From: Streptomyces sp. NBC_01451
Lineage (GTDB): Bacteria > Actinomycetota > Actinomycetes > Streptomycetales > Streptomycetaceae
Direction: 5' to 3'
DNA: 64,000 nt
Assembly: GCF_036227485.1 (NCBI RefSeq)
Contig: NZ_CP109479.1
Location: 7,006,001-7,070,000 of the forward strand
The notes beneath the pieces were generated by a model. It did not search any database. It saw nothing but the letters and a program-made list of their open reading frames with translations, and had not been told where the DNA came from. Each line of letters opens with the position of its first letter. Position 1 is the first letter of the stretch. A program made the position numbers and the translations under genes. Below, one piece after another: positions 25,366 to 33,516 of the stretch.

Positions 25366-26526
25366 GTGAGGGAGTTCATCGTCGAGGCCGACGGCGGTTC
25401 CCGGGGCAACCCGGGCCCCGCGGGCTACGGCAGTGTCGTCATCGACGCGGCCACGGGCGAGACGCTGGCGGAGGCCGCCGAGTACATCGGCGTCGCCACG
25501 AACAACGTCGCCGAGTACCGGGGGCTGGTCGCCGGCCTGCGCGCGGCCCGCGAACTGGACCCGACCGCCACCGTCCACGTCCGCATGGACTCCAAACTGG
25601 TCGTCGAGCAGATGTCGGGCCGCTGGAAGATCAAGCACCCGGACATGAAGCCGCTGGCCGCGGAGGCGGCCCGGGTGTTCCCGGACGCCGGGCAGGTGAC
25701 GTACGAGTGGATCCCGCGCGAGAGGAACAAGCACGCGGACCGCTTGGCGAACGAGGCGATGGACGCGGGCAGGCGCGGCGAACAGTGGTCGGCGTCCACG
25801 TCGACGGCGGAGCCGGCCGCAGCCCTCACCTCCACGGCCGCCGACGCGGACACCGGCGCCGCCACGAAGGTGGCCGCCGGCTGGTCGGCGCCCGCGGATC
25901 TCGGCCCGCCCGCGACCTTCGTGCTCCTGCGCCACGGCGAGACCCTCCTCACCCCCCAGAAGCGCTTCTCGGGCAGCGGCGGCACCGACCCGTCCCTCTC
26001 GGACGTGGGCCGGGACCAGGCCGAGCGGGTGGCCGCGTCCCTGGCCCGGCGCGGCACGATCGAGGCGATCGTCGCGTCCCCCCTGACCCGTACCCGGCAG
26101 ACCGCCGCCGCTGTCGCGGAGCGCCTCGGCCTCGACGTGACCATCGACGACGGCCTGCGCGAAACGGACTTCGGCGCGTGGGAAGGCCTGACGTTCGGCG
26201 AGGTGCGTGAGCGCTACCCGGACGACATGAACGCCTGGCTGGCCTCCCCGAAGGCCGAACCGACGGGCGGCGGCGAGAGTTTCGCGGCCACCGCGCGCCG
26301 GATGGCCGTCACCCGCGACAAGCTGATCGCGGCCCACGCGGGCCGTACGGTCCTGCTGGTCACCCACGTGACCCCCATCAAGACCCTCGTCCGCCTGGCC
26401 CTGGGAGCCCCGCCCGAGTCCCTGTTCCGCATGGAGCTGTCGGCGGCTTCCCTCTCGGCGGTGGCGTACTACGCGGACGGCAACGCGAGCGTACGGCTCT
26501 TCAACGACACGTCCCACCTGCGCTGA
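25366..26526 (+). CDS. Bifunctional RNase H / acid phosphatase
   Basis: A 386-residue fusion known from actinobacteria. Residues 1-135 are an RNase HI domain (EADGGSRGNPGPAGYGSVV, NNVAEYRGLVAGL, VHVRMDSKLVVEQMSGRWKI, HADRLANEAMD), with the Asp-Glu-Asp-Asp metal ligands visible. An Ala/Thr-rich linker (about 140-180) leads to a histidine phosphatase domain (LLRHGETLLTPQKRFSGSGG, VTHVTPIKTL) with the RHG nucleophile. The Mycobacterium counterpart has RNase H, acid phosphatase and alpha-ribazole phosphatase (CobC-like) activity, so it could serve RNA:DNA hybrid removal and cobalamin synthesis. GTG start; 34 bp from the zinc-ribbon gene. Confidence 0.93.
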   Translation: MREFIVEADGGSRGNPGPAGYGSVVIDAATGETLAEAAEYIGVATNNVAEYRGLVAGLRAARELDPTATVHVRMDSKLVVEQMSGRWKIKHPDMKPLAAEAARVFPDAGQVTYEWIPRERNKHADRLANEAMDAGRRGEQWSASTSTAEPAAALTSTAADADTGAATKVAAGWSAPADLGPPATFVLLRHGETLLTPQKRFSGSGGTDPSLSDVGRDQAERVAASLARRGTIEAIVASPLTRTRQTAAAVAERLGLDVTIDDGLRETDFGAWEGLTFGEVRERYPDDMNAWLASPKAEPTGGGESFAATARRMAVTRDKLIAAHAGRTVLLVTHVTPIKTLVRLALGAPPESLFRMELSAASLSAVAYYADGNASVRLFNDTSHLR

Positions 26527-27175
26527 GCACCGCGTCCGCTCGGCGGAGCTTCGCCGCCGCGCGGGCCAGGGCCTCGACCCGGTCCCAGTCGTGCGCGGCT
26601 ACGGCGTCCGCCGGAAGCATCCAACTCCCGCCCACACAACCGACGTTGGGCAGCGCCAGATACTCGGGCGCGTTCGCCGGACCGATCCCCCCGGTCGGGC
26701 AGAAGCGGGCCTGGGGGAGCGGCCCGGACAGCGACTTCAGGTAGGCGGTGCCGCCCGCCGCCTCCGCCGGGAAGAACTTCATCTCCCGCACCCCGCGCTC
26801 CAGCAGCGCGACGACCTCGGACGTCGTCGACACCCCGGGCAGGAACGGCACCCCGGCTGCCCGCATGGACTCCAGCAGTACGTCCGTCCAGCCCGGGCTG
26901 ACGAGAAAACGCGCCCCGGCGGCGAGCGCGTCGGACACCTGGGCCGGTGAGATGAGGGTGCCTGCGCCGACCACCGCGCCGGGGACCCCCTCGGCGACGG
27001 CCCGGATCGCGTCGAGTGCGACGGGTGTACGCAGGGTGACCTCGATGGCCGGCAGTCCCCCCGCGACGAGCGCCCGGGCGAGCGGCACGGCGTCGGCCAG
27101 ATCCTCGACGACGACCACGGGCACGACGGGCGCGAGATCAAGAACGGAGGGAGAGGGCACAGGAAAGCTCGGCAT
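26501..27175 (-). CDS. eda: 2-dehydro-3-deoxy-6-phosphogluconate (KDPG) aldolase family
   Basis: A 224-residue class I aldolase. It shows IEVTLRTPVALDAIRAVAEG with the catalytic Glu, the GAGTLIS strand, and the Schiff-base lysine in REMKFFPAEAAGG (K about 138), followed by FCPTGGIGPANAPEYLAL. It cleaves KDPG to pyruvate and glyceraldehyde 3-phosphate, or KDPGal in related pathways. I chose ATG 27175; ATG 27184 is nearly as good. Its 3' end overlaps the convergent RNase H gene by 26 bp. Iterated GCAAC/GTTGC half-sites lie upstream (27208-27233). No other Entner-Doudoroff gene is nearby. Confidence 0.9.
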   Translation of the reverse strand: MPSFPVPSPSVLDLAPVVPVVVVEDLADAVPLARALVAGGLPAIEVTLRTPVALDAIRAVAEGVPGAVVGAGTLISPAQVSDALAAGARFLVSPGWTDVLLESMRAAGVPFLPGVSTTSEVVALLERGVREMKFFPAEAAGGTAYLKSLSGPLPQARFCPTGGIGPANAPEYLALPNVGCVGGSWMLPADAVAAHDWDRVEALARAAAKLRRADAVLSAGGTCR

Positions 27176-27207
27176 GCGCCTCATCCTGCCCCCGGTCCAC
27201 AACGCAC

Positions 27208-27233
27208 GCAACGAGCGTTGCACATGTCGCAAC
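27208..27233. promoter_or_regulatory. Iterated GCAAC half-sites upstream of KDPG aldolase
   Basis: GCAAC-N4-GTTGC-N7-GCAAC places three copies of one 5-bp half-site in alternating orientation, 33 bp upstream of the aldolase start. This is a plausible operator for an IclR- or GntR-type sugar-acid regulator (inference). Confidence 0.4.
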
Positions 27234-27251
27234 AGGGTGCGTGCGCGTACG

Positions 27252-27290
27252 TAGGGGCGCGGCGAACTGCGCGACGAGCCACGACGGCGC
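27252..27290. repeat. Second copy of the GGGGCGCGG-AACTGCGCGA intergenic repeat
   Basis: The segment gtaggggcgcggcgaac followed by tgcgcgacgagccacgac is about 80-85 percent alike to 14203-14252. It occupies the 180-bp gap between the aldolase and yaaA-like genes. Confidence 0.5.
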
Positions 27291-27356
27291 AGCAGCCGCC
27301 GAACAACCCGAAATGCCCACCCCGCGAAGCGCCCCGCCCCGCCCACACCGAACTGC

Positions 27357-28142
27357 TCAGTGGATCTCGTCCACCAGCACATCCAACGCCCACGCCGTCC
27401 CCGCCCCCCTCGGCGGAGCCTCCCCCTCCACCGCATACCCGAGATCCCGCAACGCCTCCACCAGCTCCCCCGGCCCGGAGGGCATCGCACCCGCGCTCAC
27501 CAGACTCCGTACGATCCGCCCCTTCGTCGCCTTGTTGAAGTGGCTGACCACCTTCCGGGTCGGCGCGTGCAGCACCCGCACGGTCGCCGTCCGCCCGGCA
27601 ACCTCCCCCTTCGGCTTCCAGGCCGCCGCGTAGGCGGCGGACCGCAGATCGAGGACGAGCCCGTCACCGGCCACCTCCGGCAGGACGGCGGCCATCGGCG
27701 CACGCCAGTGCGCGCCCAGCGCACCGAGGCCGGGCAGTCTCACACCCATCGAGCACCGGTACGAGGGAATGCGATCCGTGACCCGTACGGCACCCCACAA
27801 CCCCGAGAAGACGAGCAACGACCGCGCGGCCCGCTTCTTCGCGGCGGCGTCGAGAGATGCCAGGTCGAGGGCGTCGTACAGCACCCCCGTGTAGACCTGC
27901 CCGGCGGGCCGCGCTCCGGCGGTAAGCAGGTCGACGTTCTTGGCGACCTCGCCCCGCAGCCCCTCGCTCAGCCCCAGCACCTCACGCGCCTTCTCCTCGT
28001 CACCGGCACACAACTCGACGAGCTCCCCGAGTACTGCCTCGCGGGCAGCCGTGAGCCCCGGCAGGGACAGCGACTCCAGCTTCAACGGGGCACCGCGCCC
28101 CGAAGCGGCCTTGCCTTCGGAGGGGGGCAACAGGACAAGCAC
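27357..28142 (-). CDS. yaaA: YaaA-family peroxide stress protein
   Basis: A 261-residue protein of the YaaA/DUF328 family, recognised by the N-terminal MLVLLPPSEGKAASGRGAPL, the LLVFSGLWGAVRVTDRIPSY segment and the C-terminal VSHFNKATKGRIVRSL. In E. coli YaaA lowers free intracellular iron and protects DNA under hydrogen peroxide stress, and the family binds DNA through a helix-hairpin-helix-like motif. The gene starts at GTG 28142 with no co-oriented neighbour close by. It diverges from the RNB ribonuclease gene. Confidence 0.9.
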   Translation of the reverse strand: MLVLLPPSEGKAASGRGAPLKLESLSLPGLTAAREAVLGELVELCAGDEEKAREVLGLSEGLRGEVAKNVDLLTAGARPAGQVYTGVLYDALDLASLDAAAKKRAARSLLVFSGLWGAVRVTDRIPSYRCSMGVRLPGLGALGAHWRAPMAAVLPEVAGDGLVLDLRSAAYAAAWKPKGEVAGRTATVRVLHAPTRKVVSHFNKATKGRIVRSLVSAGAMPSGPGELVEALRDLGYAVEGEAPPRGAGTAWALDVLVDEIH

Positions 28143-28238
28143 GGTGGGTTCTCCAAACGGGTACGCGGGTACACGGCGCCGACCCGCGTCAGATTACGTG
28201 GTGAGGCGGGTCGTCCCGATTGTGCCTACGCTCGTTCC

Positions 28239-29699
28239 ATGCCCCGCCGCCACATGAGCGTGACCGGCGCTCCCGAAGCCCCCCTCCGGGCCGCCCTCAC
28301 TGCACTCCGCACCGAACTGGGCGTCCCCGACAGCTTCCCGCCCGAGGTACTGGCCGAAGCGCGGGCCGGGGCGGAGCGGGCGGCGAAAACACCGGCTCCG
28401 CCGCCCGTCGACGCGACGGACATCCCGTTCCTCACGATCGATCCGCCCACGTCCACGGACCTCGACCAGGCGATGCACCTGTCCCGCCGCCCCGGCGGCG
28501 GCTTCCGCGTCCGGTACGCCATCGCGGACGTCGCGGCATTCGTCGTACCGGGCGGGGCGCTGGACAAGGAGACGCACCGCCGCGTCACCACCCTCTACTT
28601 CCCGGACGAGAAGACCCCGCTCCACCCGCCGGTACTCAGCGAGGACGCCGCCAGCCTCCTCCCCGACCGGACCCGCCCGGCCGCGCTCTGGACGATCGAC
28701 CTCGACGCGGACGGCCGTACCGTCGCCGTGGACGTCCACCGCGCCCTCGTCCGCAGCCGCGCCAAACTCGACTACGAGGGCGTACAGCGACAACTCGACG
28801 CCGGGACGGCGGAGGAACCCCTGGCCCTCCTCAAGGACATCGGCGAGGCGCGGGAACGCCTGGAAGCCGAACGCGGCGGAATCTCCCTGAACGTCCCGGA
28901 GCAGGAGATAGTCGAGGACGAGGACGCTCGCACGTACTCACTCACCTACCGCGCACCCCTGCCCGCCGAAGGCTGGAACGCCCAGATCTCCCTCCTCACG
29001 GGCATGGCGGCGGCAGAGCTGATGCTCACGCACGGCACGGGAGTACTCCGCACCCTCCCCGCCGCACCGGACGGCGCCGTCGGCCGCCTGCGCCGCACCG
29101 CGCAAGCCCTGCACATCGACTGGCCGCACCACGTCTCCTACGCTGCCCTGATCCGCTCCCTGGACCCGCACCGCCCCCACCACGCGGCCTTCCTCCAGGA
29201 ATGCACGACACTGCTGCGGGGCGCCGGCTACACGATCTTCCGCGACGGCAACCTCCCCCCGCTCACCACCCACGCCGCCGTAGCCGCCCCCTACGCCCAC
29301 TGCACGGCCCCCCTGCGCCGCCTCGTCGACCGCTACGCCTCGGAGATCTGCCTCGCCGCCGTCGCCGAACAGCCCCCGCCCGACTGGGTGTCGGCAGCCC
29401 TGGACGCCCTCCCCAAGGAGATGACCGAGGGCGGGCGGCGAGCGGGCGCCGTGGAACGCGGCTGCGTGGACATCGTCGAGGCGGCACTCCTCAAGGACCG
29501 GGTGGGAGAGGTCTTCGAGGGGTTCGTGGTGGACGTGGAGGAACACAGACCCACGGTCGGATCAGTCCAGTTGGAGTCCCCGGCGGTGGTCGCGCGGCTT
29601 GAGGCCCCCGGGACTCCGCTGCCACTGGGGGAGCGGTTGCGGGTTCGGCTCACGCGGGCCGAGCTGGGGGTGGCGGGGGTGCGGTTCGCTCCCGCGTGA
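28239..29699 (+). CDS. RNB-domain exoribonuclease
   Basis: The 486-residue protein carries an RNB (RNase II/R) catalytic domain. The metal-binding segment FLTIDPPTSTDLDQAMHLSR has the spaced acidic residues of the family, followed by RYAIADVAAFVVPGGALDKE, TLYFPDEKTPLHPPVLSEDA and, late, TAPLRRLVDRYAS. It lacks N-terminal cold-shock domains and a clear C-terminal S1 domain, the short actinobacterial form. It would degrade RNA 3' to 5'. The ATG at 28239 has no ribosome site, and tacgct 7 bp upstream resembles a -10 box, so the mRNA may be leaderless. Confidence 0.9.
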   Translation: MPRRHMSVTGAPEAPLRAALTALRTELGVPDSFPPEVLAEARAGAERAAKTPAPPPVDATDIPFLTIDPPTSTDLDQAMHLSRRPGGGFRVRYAIADVAAFVVPGGALDKETHRRVTTLYFPDEKTPLHPPVLSEDAASLLPDRTRPAALWTIDLDADGRTVAVDVHRALVRSRAKLDYEGVQRQLDAGTAEEPLALLKDIGEARERLEAERGGISLNVPEQEIVEDEDARTYSLTYRAPLPAEGWNAQISLLTGMAAAELMLTHGTGVLRTLPAAPDGAVGRLRRTAQALHIDWPHHVSYAALIRSLDPHRPHHAAFLQECTTLLRGAGYTIFRDGNLPPLTTHAAVAAPYAHCTAPLRRLVDRYASEICLAAVAEQPPPDWVSAALDALPKEMTEGGRRAGAVERGCVDIVEAALLKDRVGEVFEGFVVDVEEHRPTVGSVQLESPAVVARLEAPGTPLPLGERLRVRLTRAELGVAGVRFAPA

Positions 29700-29753
29700 C
29701 GGTCGCCGCGACACGACAGACCTCCTCCGACACCCGCGAAGTACCGTGGAACC

Positions 29754-30617
29754 GTGAACGCAGGCAGGGGCACACGGGAACAGGCACTCTGGACCAGAGC
29801 GAGACTCGGCCGCTGCGGCCCCGCCCTGGACCTGCTCACCGCCCGCTTCGACCGGCACGTCTACGCCCCGCACGCCCACGACGAGTTCACGGTCGGGCTG
29901 TGCGTGGGCGGCTCCGAGGTCATCGACTACCGGGGCGGCCGAATCCGCCCCAGGCCGGGCTCGATCGTCGTACTGGACCCCGGAGAGATGCACACCGGCG
30001 GCCCGGACACCGCCGACGGATACGCCTACCGAGCCCTCTACGCCGACACCTCCCTCCTCACGGACGGCACCACCGGCGGCTTCCCCCACTTCCGCGAGCC
30101 GCTGCTCGACGACCCCGAACTGGCCGCCGCCTTCCGCGCCGCCCACACCGACCTGAGCATCTGCCCGGACCCCCTGGAAGCCGAGTCCCGTCTCCCCTGG
30201 CTGCTCACGGCACTGGCCCACCGCCACTCCACGGCCCGCCCGACGGACGATCGGATCCCCGGCGCGGACCGGATAGCCCACGCGGTACGCACCCGCCTGG
30301 CCGACGAACTGACCACCCCGCCCTCCCTCGCCGACCTCGCCACCGACCTGGGCCTGTCCCGCTACCAACTCCTGCGCGCCTTCCGTACGACAGTCGGAAT
30401 ACCCCCGTACGCCTGGCTGGCCCAGCACCGGGTGACCCGGGCCAGGGCCCTGCTGGAGACCGGTCTGCGCCCCGCCGAAGTCGCGTCGCTCGTCGGCTTC
30501 GCCGACCAGGCACACCTGACCCGCTGGTTCCGGCGCGTACTGGGCGTGACCCCGGCGGCGTACCGCAACAGCGTTCAAGACGGAGGTAGGGGAAGCGGCC
30601 GACACTCGCCCGTATGA
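29754..30617 (+). CDS. AraC-family transcriptional regulator
   Basis: The 287-residue protein has an N-terminal cupin-like AraC_binding domain (HVYAPHAHDEFTVGLCVGGS, GSIVVLDPGEMHTGGP). The C-terminal double helix-turn-helix spans about 180-275 (SLADLATDLGLSRYQLLRAF, PAEVASLVGFADQAHLTRWF, RRVLGVTPAAYR). Its stop overlaps the start of the EamA transporter gene as ATGA. In Streptomyces and other bacteria this AraC/EamA pair is common, the regulator responding to the exported compound; the ligand is unknown. The start is GTG 29754. Confidence 0.92.
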   Translation: MNAGRGTREQALWTRARLGRCGPALDLLTARFDRHVYAPHAHDEFTVGLCVGGSEVIDYRGGRIRPRPGSIVVLDPGEMHTGGPDTADGYAYRALYADTSLLTDGTTGGFPHFREPLLDDPELAAAFRAAHTDLSICPDPLEAESRLPWLLTALAHRHSTARPTDDRIPGADRIAHAVRTRLADELTTPPSLADLATDLGLSRYQLLRAFRTTVGIPPYAWLAQHRVTRARALLETGLRPAEVASLVGFADQAHLTRWFRRVLGVTPAAYRNSVQDGGRGSGRHSPV

Positions 30618-31597
30618 CTGCACGCGGCTGGTTGTTGTTCTCCCTGATGGGAGTGGTCTGGGGCATCCCGTATCTGCTGATCAAGGTGGCGGTGGAGGCG
30701 GACCTGTCCCCGTCGGCGGTGGTGTTCACGCGCTGCGTGCTGGGCGCGGCGATCCTCCTCCCCTTCGCGATCCGCCAGGGCGGCCTGCCGCGCACGATCC
30801 GCACCCACTGGCGCCCGATGCTGGCCTTCGCGGTCATCGAGATCATCGGCCCGTGGTGGACCCTGACGGACGCCGAACGCCACCTCTCCAGCTCCACGGC
30901 CGGCCTGCTGATCGCGGGGGTGCCGATAGTCGGGGTCGCGCTGGCCCGCTTCTTCGGCAGTACGGAGAAGCTGGGCGTCCGGCGGCTCACGGGCCTGACC
31001 CTGGGCCTCGCGGGCGTCGCCGTCCTGACGGTCCCGCACCTGACCGGCGGCGACGCGCGCTCCCTGGCCGAGGTACTGCTGACGGTCGTCGGCTACGCCA
31101 CGGCCCCGCTGATCGCGGCGCGCCATCTGAAGGACGTCCCGTCGCTCCACCTCACGGCGCCGTGCCTGGCGTTGGCGGCTCTGGTGTACGCCCCGGCGGC
31201 GGTGGTGACCCGTCCGGCCGCGCTTCCGTCCGGGGAGGTGCTGGCAGCCCTGGCCGTCCTGGGCGTGGTCTGCACGGCCCTCGCCTTCGTGGCCTTCCTG
31301 GAGCTGATCAAGGAGGTCGGCCCGACCCGCGCCACGGTGTTCACGTACGTCAATCCGGCGGTCGCGGTGGCGGCGGGCGCCGTCTTCCTGGACGAGCCGC
31401 TCACGGTCGGCATCCTCGCCGCCTTCGCGCTGATCCTCGCGGGATCCGTCCTGGCGACGGCGACTGGACCGCGTCGGGGCGGACGCCCGGTAGCATGGTC
31501 GACACGGCAGACGAGCCGGGCGGACGGCCGCGTGGACTCCCCTTCGGGGGCGCTCCCCGAGGAACGTCCGGGCTCCACAGGGCAGGGTGATGGCTAA
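30614..31597 (+). CDS. EamA/DMT-family transporter
   Basis: A 327-residue protein with ten hydrophobic segments in two EamA repeats (first from WLLFSLMGVVWGIPYLLIKV, second from AEVLLTVVGYATAPLIAARH). The second repeat ends with the family-typical GPTRATVFTYVNPAVAVAAG and GILAAFALILAGSVLATA. Such proteins export amino acids or metabolites by an unknown coupling. It is co-translated with the AraC gene. The last 30 or so residues (STRQTSRADGRVDSPSGALP...) are hydrophilic and encoded by DNA that is also the 5' end of rnpB, so the gene and RNase P RNA overlap by 92 bp. Confidence 0.9.
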   Translation: MTARGWLLFSLMGVVWGIPYLLIKVAVEADLSPSAVVFTRCVLGAAILLPFAIRQGGLPRTIRTHWRPMLAFAVIEIIGPWWTLTDAERHLSSSTAGLLIAGVPIVGVALARFFGSTEKLGVRRLTGLTLGLAGVAVLTVPHLTGGDARSLAEVLLTVVGYATAPLIAARHLKDVPSLHLTAPCLALAALVYAPAAVVTRPAALPSGEVLAALAVLGVVCTALAFVAFLELIKEVGPTRATVFTYVNPAVAVAAGAVFLDEPLTVGILAAFALILAGSVLATATGPRRGGRPVAWSTRQTSRADGRVDSPSGALPEERPGSTGQGDG

Positions 31598-31922
31598 CGG
31601 CCACCCGGGGTGACCCGCGGGACAGTGCCACAGAAAACAGACCGCCGGGGATTTCGATCTCCGGTAAGGGTGAAACGGTGGTGTAAGAGACCACCAGTGC
31701 CCAGGGCGACCTGGGCAGCTAGGTAAACCCCACCCGGAGCAAGGTCAAAAGGAGCCGCTGCAACAGGCGGTTCTGCGAGGACGTTCGAGGGCTGCCCGCC
31801 CGAGTCCTCGGGTAGACCGCACGAGGCCGGCGGCAACGCCGGCCCTAGATGGATGGCCGTCTCCCCGGCCGCCGCGAGGCGGTCGGGCGACAGAACCCGG
31901 CGTACAGCCCGACTCGTCTGCC
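31506..31922 (+). ncRNA. rnpB: RNase P RNA (class A)
   Basis: The catalytic RNA of RNase P, about 417 nt, which trims tRNA 5' leaders. The 5' end GGCAGACGAGCCGGGCGG pairs with the 3' CTCGTCTGCC (helix P1). Universally conserved segments are visible: GAGGAACGTCCGGGCTCCAC, ACAGTGCCACAGAAAACAGA, AGGGTGAAACGGTGGTGTAA and GGTAAACCCCACCCGGAGCA. Ends are set from P1 pairing. The 3' terminal 23-27 nt recur at 39482 and 45034, marking this gene as an integration target. The 5' 92 nt overlap the EamA coding sequence. A strong intrinsic terminator follows directly. Confidence 0.95.
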
Positions 31923-31925
31923 GCC
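31899..31925. other. Attachment site 1 (rnpB 3' end)
   Basis: The sequence beginning GGCGTACAGCCC and ending CTCGTCTGCCGCC is the 3' end of rnpB. It recurs almost unchanged at 39482-39508 (26 of 27 bases) and in part at 45034-45056. Insertion here regenerates an intact rnpB, as with tRNA-targeting islands. Confidence 0.75.
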
Positions 31926-31926
31926 A

Positions 31927-31968
31927 AGAGCCTATGACCAGGGAAATCGCTGGTCGTAGGCTCTTTTT
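31927..31968 (+). terminator. rnpB intrinsic terminator
   Basis: A 15-bp stem (AGAGCCTATGACCAG with CTGGTCGTAGGCTCT, one G-U pair), an 8-nt loop and TTTTT directly after rnpB. Confidence 0.9.
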
Positions 31969-32035
31969 CCGTAAGTCGAAGGGCTTCACCGGGCCCCGGT
32001 CCGTGCCGGTTCAGGCCGGTACACGCGGCTGTGAA

Positions 32036-32070
32036 CGTAGCCAACAAGGTAGCCACGAAGGTAGCCACTC
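32036..32070. repeat. Direct repeats AAGGTAGCCAC near left end of element 1
   Basis: GTAGCCAA is followed by two exact AAGGTAGCCAC units spaced 12 bp apart (32046-32056 and 32058-32068). A further GTAGCCAGTGGCCAC lies at 32132. The same words occur at 39406-39426 near the other end of the element. Such repeats at both ends resemble arm-type sites of a tyrosine integrase or excisionase sites (inference). Confidence 0.5.
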
Positions 32071-32442
32071 ACGCGGCCACCGCGGGCACTCGTCCTGATT
32101 GCTGAGGCCTCACGATGGTCACGATTCGCACGTAGCCAGTGGCCACAGCCCGGATCGAGGAAGAGGCACGGGAGCGGCTCGGGACCGTCCATGGCGGTCG
32201 GCGAGCGGATCCGGGGGGATCTCCGGATCCGGCGTAGCGGGGCGGACGTCTGCGCGAGCTGCTGCGACGCCAGATGCGTGAGGGACGCCCCGTGCGGCCC
32301 GCCGTTCCGGCATCCGGCTGCGCGGTGAGGGCCACGAGGTAATTGGGGGACTTTCCCTCATGCGTCCGGTGTGGGCGGCGGGCACATTGGTGACCACGTT
32401 TCAGCACGACGTCACCACGCGTGCGCAACCGAGGGGAAGTCG
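32071..32442. other. Non-coding left flank of element 1
   Basis: I see no complete gene in these 372 bp. A broken frame near 32140-32230 encodes RIEEEARERLG-like residues that could be a decayed small DNA-binding or antitoxin gene. GAGGGGA at 32431-32437 is the ribosome site of the RTX-like gene. Confidence 0.4.
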
Positions 32443-33354
32443 ATGGGCAGAAAAGCGTTACTCCGGGTTCTGATGGTCGCCGTGATGGCGGGTTCCGCGG
32501 TGACCTTGACCGCGGGGCCCGCGAGCGCGGCCACAGGGGTGTCTGTGAGTGGGGGTGATGTGATCGTCAACGCGGGGTCGGGCGTCGCGAACAACATCAC
32601 GGTCTCCCTGTCGGGAAGTTTCGTCGTCATTCAGGACACCGCCGCCACCCTCACGGCAGGCGTCGGCTGCTCGGCTCAGATCAACGGATCGGTGGCCTGC
32701 CAGGTCGGCAGCTTCGCCACAGTGGTGGTGAACGCGGGGGACCTGAACGACCGGATCACCAAGACCGGCAATGTCCGGGGCAACCTGAAGGGCGAGTCGG
32801 GCAACGACATCATCGGCGGCGGTCCCAGCCCTGGCAGCAACATTCTCAACGGCGGGGCGGGCAACGACACTCTCAACGGTGGCCCCACCTTCGACCTCCT
32901 CATCGGTGGCGCCGGCGCCGACACGCTCAGCGGCGGGGGCGGTACCTCCGACATCGCCAGCTACTTCGAGAGCGGCTCAGGGGTGGTCGTCGACATCGAC
33001 AACTCCGCCGACGACGGTGCCGGCGGCGAGGGCGACAACGTCCTCACCGACGTGGAGATCATCTACGGCAGCGAGTTCAACGACACGATCACCGGAAGTG
33101 CGTCGAACGACACCATGCTCGGCTACGGGGGCAACGACCGGCTGGTCGGCGGGGCGGGCAACGACAGCCTGACCGGGGACCTCGTCCCGTCCAGCAGCGG
33201 CCGGACCGGCGCGGACACCCTGGTCGGCGGTCCCGGGAACGACACCCTGAACGGCGTGGACAACATCCTGGGCAACGACAGTGTCGACGGGGGCGCCAAC
33301 ACCGACACCTGCACCGCCGACACCGGGGACACCAAGAGTCTCTGCGAGGCGTGA
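32443..33354 (+). CDS. Secreted RTX/hemolysin-type calcium-binding repeat protein
   Basis: The 303-residue protein has a Sec signal peptide (MGRKALLRVLMVAVMAGSAV...ASA) and nonapeptide RTX repeats of the GGxGxDxLx type, for example ILNGGAGNDTLNGG, LIGGAGADTLSGGG, LVGGAGNDSLTGD and LVGGPGNDTLNGV. These fold into Ca2+-binding parallel beta-rolls outside the cell. No catalytic domain is attached, so a surface, adhesive or matrix role is likely. Codon 6 is TTA (32458-32460), so translation should depend on the bldA tRNA. ATG 32443 follows GAGGGGA. It is cargo of element 1. Confidence 0.85.
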   Translation: MGRKALLRVLMVAVMAGSAVTLTAGPASAATGVSVSGGDVIVNAGSGVANNITVSLSGSFVVIQDTAATLTAGVGCSAQINGSVACQVGSFATVVVNAGDLNDRITKTGNVRGNLKGESGNDIIGGGPSPGSNILNGGAGNDTLNGGPTFDLLIGGAGADTLSGGGGTSDIASYFESGSGVVVDIDNSADDGAGGEGDNVLTDVEIIYGSEFNDTITGSASNDTMLGYGGNDRLVGGAGNDSLTGDLVPSSSGRTGADTLVGGPGNDTLNGVDNILGNDSVDGGANTDTCTADTGDTKSLCEA

Positions 33355-33516
33355 GGAAACGCCGCACGGGACCAGCCCAGGGATATGCGCGAGACCAATG
33401 CGGGCATGTGCCGGAATGATCCCGTGCGGTCAGCGGTCAGCCCACGTCAGGTGCCGGCGTCGCGCGCCACGCTGGAGGGAGCGACCCTCGCTGCCGCGGC
33501 GCCGGGCGCGCCGGAG

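Noticed and set aside
32371..32442. Upstream extension of the RTX-like protein
   Set aside because: The extension lacks a ribosome site and would precede the signal peptide; ATG 32443 has GAGGGGA.
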